A stretch of 9,079 bases of DNA from Pseudomonadota bacterium (GTDB lineage: Bacteria; Pseudomonadota; Alphaproteobacteria; Acetobacterales; Acetobacteraceae), in the NCBI GenBank assembly GCA_021785335.1, contig JAJYFW010000043.1, positions 1 through 9,079 on the forward strand, given 5' to 3'. Positions within the stretch are counted from its first letter, which is position 1, and every line of letters starts with the position of its first letter. The notes under the pieces were generated by a model. The model was not told where the DNA came from and did not search any database. It saw only the letters and a list, made by a program, of their open reading frames with translations. The position numbers were made by a program, and so were the translations under genes. Shown one piece after another: positions 6,415 to 9,079 of this stretch.

Positions 6415-6843
6415 ATGGCAGGACCCACCGGAACGGAACCGTACTGGCTGAGCGAAACCGGCTGGCAGGCGATCCTGCCGCTGCTGCCGCGGCATCGCCT
6501 GAGCGCGAGCCGCGAAGACGACCGGCGCATCATCAGCGGCATTCTCTACATGCTGCGCAGCAACACGCGCTGGCAGGACTGCCCCTCGGCCTATGGCCCC
6601 CCCACCACCGTCTATAACCGCTGGAACCGCTGGTGCGGCCGCGGCCTGTGGCCGATCCTGTTCGCCGCCATTGCGAAGGCCTCGCCCGCGGACGTGGCCG
6701 GCATCGATCCCGCCGCGATCCGCCCGCAGCGCGTCGGCACCGGCATGCGCCGCCCGCGCGTCCCCGCGCCGCCGCCGCCCCCCGAGAAGGAGCCGGCGCA
6801 GACACCCAACCCCGCGCCGCCGAGCCGCGTCCTGACCGAGTAG
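6415..6843 (+). CDS. Orphan IS5-type transposase N-terminal (OrfA, DUF4096) protein with proline-rich tail
   Basis: The 142-residue product matches the N-terminal domain of IS5/IS402-like transposases. Residues 11-88 carry the typical WLSETGWQAILPLLP opening, the SGILYMLRSNTRWQDCP core and the YGPPTTVYNRWNRW segment. In insertion sequences this domain binds the element ends and is followed by the DDE catalytic part in a second ORF. Here no catalytic ORF follows. After IDPAA (97-101), where a transposase would have its first catalytic Asp, the sequence turns into an Arg/Pro-rich tail (about 112-142, with six consecutive prolines) and stops 21 nt before the convergent amidotransferase. The frame is intact and its codon use resembles its neighbours, which argues against recent decay. 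It may be a DNA-binding relic adopted by the host, or an old IS fragment. I see no terminal inverted repeats. The Shine-Dalgarno is at 6399-6403. Confidence 0.75.
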   Translation: MAGPTGTEPYWLSETGWQAILPLLPRHRLSASREDDRRIISGILYMLRSNTRWQDCPSAYGPPTTVYNRWNRWCGRGLWPILFAAIAKASPADVAGIDPAAIRPQRVGTGMRRPRVPAPPPPPEKEPAQTPNPAPPSRVLTE

Positions 6844-6867
6844 GCCGCCAAGCGCCGGCGGCGCCTA
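6841..6867. terminator. Hairpin spanning the stops of two convergent genes, possible bidirectional terminator
   Basis: The DUF4096 stop (6841-6843) and the amidotransferase stop (6867-6865) sit on the two arms of an inverted repeat. TAGGC (6841-6845) pairs with GCCTA (6863-6867), and after one unpaired base GCC (6847-6849) pairs with GGC (6860-6862). An alternative fold pairs GCCGCC (6844-6849) with GGCGGC (6857-6862). The 21-nt spacer holds nothing else. No T-tract is present on either side, so termination is inferred from position and symmetry only. Confidence 0.4.
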
Positions 6868-7581
6868 CGCGGCCTTCCGCGCCGCCTCGCCGCGTATGAA
6901 GGCCGCGATCATCGCCCCGATCGCCGCGCCCTCGTGCGGCTCGTGCATACTCGCGAGCGCCGCGTCGGCCCGCTCGCCGAGGCTGTCGCGCCGGCTCTCG
7001 ACGATGTTCGTGACAATGGCCTCGTCGAGCTCCGGGTGCGGCTGCAGGCTCAGCACATGCCCGCCATAGGTGAAGCCCGCGACCGGGCAGGCCTCGCTGC
7101 TCGCCAGCAGTGTCGCCCCGGCGGGCAGCGCCTTCACCTGGTCCTGGTGCGAGGCGAGCAGCGCATAGCCGCCGGCGGCGCCCACTGTCGCGCCGTCGCC
7201 ATGCCAGCGATACGCCACGCGCCCGATGGTGAAGCCGCATTCCGCGCGGCCCACGGGCGCGCCGAGGCACAGCCCCAGCACCTGGTGGCCGAAGCAGATG
7301 CCCACCAGCTTCGCCCGCGCCTCGATCAGCGCGGTCACGCGCCGGCGCAGCTCCATGACCCACGGCTCGTCCGCGAACGCGTCGGCGTGGCTGCCGGTCA
7401 GCATCACCGCGTCGTAGCGCGCGAAATCCTCCGGATATTCGCCCGCGGGCGTGTGGAAGATATCGCAGGCGATGGCGGGATCGGCCTCGCGCAGCATGCG
7501 CACGTAGTAGTCGGCGAAACGCACGCCGGCGGGCGCCAGGCCCTCCGGCAGCCGGTCGTTCTCCAGGATGCAGACGCGCAT
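6865..7581 (-). CDS. Class I glutamine amidotransferase domain protein (GMP synthase-like GATase)
   Basis: This stand-alone cytoplasmic protein of 238 residues belongs to the class I glutamine amidotransferase superfamily (PF00117 type), whose members release ammonia from glutamine or cleave gamma-glutamyl bonds. The catalytic triad is complete: nucleophile C96 in GICFGHQ (94-100) and H182/E184 in QPHPE (180-184). An LTGS segment near residue 60 forms part of the oxyanion region. It lacks a synthase domain, so it is not GuaA itself. It resembles the uncharacterised GMP-synthase-like GATases of COG0518, some of which act on gamma-glutamyl compounds. The true substrate is unknown. The gene starts 8 nt after secA ends, with AGGAG (7590-7586) overlapping the secA stop, so it is very likely translated from the secA transcript. 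No functional link to secretion is evident. The 3' end meets the convergent DUF4096 gene. Confidence 0.88.
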   Translation of the reverse strand: MRVCILENDRLPEGLAPAGVRFADYYVRMLREADPAIACDIFHTPAGEYPEDFARYDAVMLTGSHADAFADEPWVMELRRRVTALIEARAKLVGICFGHQVLGLCLGAPVGRAECGFTIGRVAYRWHGDGATVGAAGGYALLASHQDQVKALPAGATLLASSEACPVAGFTYGGHVLSLQPHPELDEAIVTNIVESRRDSLGERADAALASMHEPHEGAAIGAMIAAFIRGEAARKAA

Positions 7582-7585
7582 CGCG

Positions 7586-7590
7586 CTCCT
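7586..7590 (-). promoter_or_regulatory. Shine-Dalgarno of the amidotransferase overlapping the secA stop
   Basis: The minus strand reads TGAGGAGCGCGATG from 7592 to 7579. The A of the secA stop TGA is the first base of AGGAG, which is 4 nt from the amidotransferase ATG. This layout suggests translational coupling. Confidence 0.65.
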
Positions 7591-9079
7591 CACGCGTTCT
7601 TGCCGTGGCAATGCTTGTACTTGCGCCCGGAGCCGCACGGGCAGGGCGCGTTGCGCGGCGAACGGTCCCAGGTCGAGGGGTCGTTGGGATCGACCGCGAG
7701 GCGGGCCGCGCCGACCGACGCGGTGGCGACAGTCGCCGCCATCGCCGCCGGCGCCTCCGCCAGGCCGTCGCCCGCGCCCATCAGCGCCGGCTCCGGATGC
7801 TGCTCGAACATCGTCACGGGCTGCGGCGCCATCGTGGCCTCGGGGGGCTCGGCGCCGAGCTCGACGCGCGCGAGCATCATCGTCACGCGCTCCTTCAGTT
7901 CCTGCAGCATCGCGTTGAACAGCGCGAACGCCTCGGCCTTGTACTCGTTGAGCGGGTCGCGCTGGCCGTAGGCGCGCAGGCCGATGCCCTGGCGCAGATG
8001 GTCGAGGGCGAGCAGGTGCTCCTTCCAGACATGGTCGAGCACCTGGATCAGGATGCTCTTCTCGACGAAGCGCATCAGCTCGGGGCCGAAATTCGCCGCC
8101 TTCGCCGCCATCAGCCGGTCCGCCTCGGCGGTGACGCGCTCGACGATGCCGTGCTCGTCGATCCCCTCCTCGCGGCCCCATTCGACGATGGGCAGCGTAA
8201 GGCCGAGCACCCGCTCGATGTCGGCCGCGAGCTCCGCCGTCTCCCACTGCTCCGCGAACGCCTTCTCCGGGATGCGCGCGGAGACCGCCGCCTCGATCAC
8301 CTCGGCGCGCATGTCGGCGACCACCTCGGAGACGTCGGAGGACTTCATGAACTCGCGGCGCTGGGCATAGACCTCGCGGCGCTGGTCGTTCATCACGTCA
8401 TCGTAACGAAGGACGTTCTTGCGCATATCGAAGTTGCGCGCCTCGACCTTCTTCTGCGCCTTCTCGAGCGCCTTGTTGATCCAGGGGTGGACGATCGCCT
8501 CCCCTTCCCTGAGCCCGAGCTTCTGCAGCATCCCGCCCATGCGATCGGAGCCGAAGATGCGCATCAGGTCGTCCTCGAGCGAGAGGAAGAACCGGCTCGC
8601 CCCTGGGTCGCCCTGGCGGCCGGAGCGGCCGCGCAGCTGGTTGTCGATGCGCCGGCTCTCGTGGCGCTCGGTGCCGATGACGAAGAGCCCGCCGGCGGCC
8701 ATCGCCTTGTCGTGCGCCTCGGCGACCTCGGCGCGTATGGCGGCCTCGCGCGCCTCCCGCGCCTCGCCCTCGAGCCCCTTGAGCTCGCGCGCGAGCCGCA
8801 TCTCGAGATTGCCGCCGAGTTTGATGTCGGTGCCGCGCCCGGCCATGTTGGTGGCGATCGTCACCGCGCCGGGCGCGCCGGCCTGGGCCACGATCTCCGC
8901 CTCCTGCTCATGGAAGCGCGCGTTCAGCACCGCGTGGGGGACGCGCTTCTTCTTGAGGATGTCCGAGAGGTGCTCGCTCTTTTCGATCGAGGTGGTGCCG
9001 ACGAGCACCGGCTGGCCGCGCCCGCGCGCCTCCTCGATCAGCTTCGCCACTGATTCGTATTTCTCGGCCGCGGAGCGAT
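7590..9079 (-). CDS. secA: Protein translocase ATPase SecA, C-terminal half (5' end beyond window)
   Basis: SecA is the peripheral ATPase that drives unfolded preproteins through SecYEG. About 495 residues are visible, roughly the second half of a protein of about 900. The frame is open through the right edge ([11 protein letters not shown]), so the GTG at 9050 is not the start. In order: the second nucleotide-binding domain with [12 protein letters not shown], the helicase-type [15 protein letters not shown] and the arginine-finger region [18 protein letters not shown]; the helical scaffold and wing domains with [22 protein letters not shown]; a variable Ala/Pro-rich linker; and a C-terminal zinc-binding tail, [13 protein letters not shown] (7643-7605), that binds SecB and phospholipid. 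The zinc ligands C, C, C and H are all present. The amidotransferase gene follows on the same strand. A long antisense frame over this gene is a GC-codon artefact. Confidence 0.97.
   Translation of the reverse strand, partial: RSAAEKYESVAKLIEEARGRGQPVLVGTTSIEKSEHLSDILKKKRVPHAVLNARFHEQEAEIVAQAGAPGAVTIATNMAGRGTDIKLGGNLEMRLARELKGLEGEAREAREAAIRAEVAEAHDKAMAAGGLFVIGTERHESRRIDNQLRGRSGRQGDPGASRFFLSLEDDLMRIFGSDRMGGMLQKLGLREGEAIVHPWINKALEKAQKKVEARNFDMRKNVLRYDDVMNDQRREVYAQRREFMKSSDVSEVVADMRAEVIEAAVSARIPEKAFAEQWETAELAADIERVLGLTLPIVEWGREEGIDEHGIVERVTAEADRLMAAKAANFGPELMRFVEKSILIQVLDHVWKEHLLALDHLRQGIGLRAYGQRDPLNEYKAEAFALFNAMLQELKERVTMMLARVELGAEPPEATMAPQPVTMFEQHPEPALMGAGDGLAEAPAAMAATVATASVGAARLAVDPNDPSTWDRSPRNAPCPCGSGRKYKHCHGKNA

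Noticed and set aside
6302..6880. A complete insertion sequence around the DUF4096 gene
   Set aside because: No DDE catalytic ORF, no frameshift signal leading to one, and no terminal inverted repeats could be found. Only the OrfA part is present.
7605..9053. 482-residue plus-strand frame opposite secA
   Set aside because: It is an antisense shadow of conserved SecA codons, with Leu/Arg/Ala/His-rich content and no domain. Long antisense frames are expected at this GC content.
1..9079. CRISPR array, tRNA/rRNA genes, phage or defence island
   Set aside because: No spaced direct repeats, no tRNA-like cloverleaf or conserved rRNA segment, and no nuclease, toxin or phage structural genes were seen on either strand.

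Overview
The window is very GC-rich, about 70% or more by eye, with strong G/C at third codon positions. The gene order (aroK-aroB facing away from xerD, with accA after xerD) and the protein sequences suggest an alphaproteobacterium, probably of the Rhodospirillales/Acetobacteraceae type. That placement is inferred from memory of related genomes, not computed.

Layout from left to right: (1) 1-1317, minus strand, an in-frame fusion of shikimate kinase and 3-dehydroquinate synthase (aroKB) cut by the left edge. (2) A 129-bp divergent spacer with a conspicuous AT-rich island. (3) xerD (1447-2355), a chromosome-dimer-resolution tyrosine recombinase, followed 32 bp later by accA (2388-3356), the alpha subunit of acetyl-CoA carboxyltransferase. 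(4) A cytochrome P450 of CYP199A type (3381-4568, minus), convergent with accA and divergent from a DHA2-type drug/solute exporter (4742-6301, plus); the two share a 173-bp spacer. (5) A lone gene for the N-terminal (OrfA, DUF4096) part of an IS5-type transposase with a proline-rich tail (6415-6843). It has a hairpin on each side and no transposase catalytic ORF. (6) On the minus strand, secA (7590-9079, its 5' part beyond the right edge) followed 8 nt later by a class I glutamine amidotransferase gene (6865-7581), whose Shine-Dalgarno overlaps the secA stop.

Most of the window is housekeeping: aromatic amino-acid precursor synthesis, chromosome resolution, fatty-acid synthesis and protein secretion. 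The accessory part is roughly 3.4-6.85 kb, with the P450/exporter pair and the orphan transposase-like gene. The P450 matches the para-substituted benzoate-demethylating CYP199A enzymes closely, but several substrate-pocket positions differ, so its substrate may differ too. No ferredoxin or ferredoxin reductase gene lies beside it.

I found no CRISPR array, tRNA, rRNA, phage cluster, toxin-antitoxin pair or recognisable defence system, and nothing that I would call a new multi-gene system. The best leads are the altered P450 pocket, the maintained orphan DUF4096 gene and the AroK-AroB fusion.
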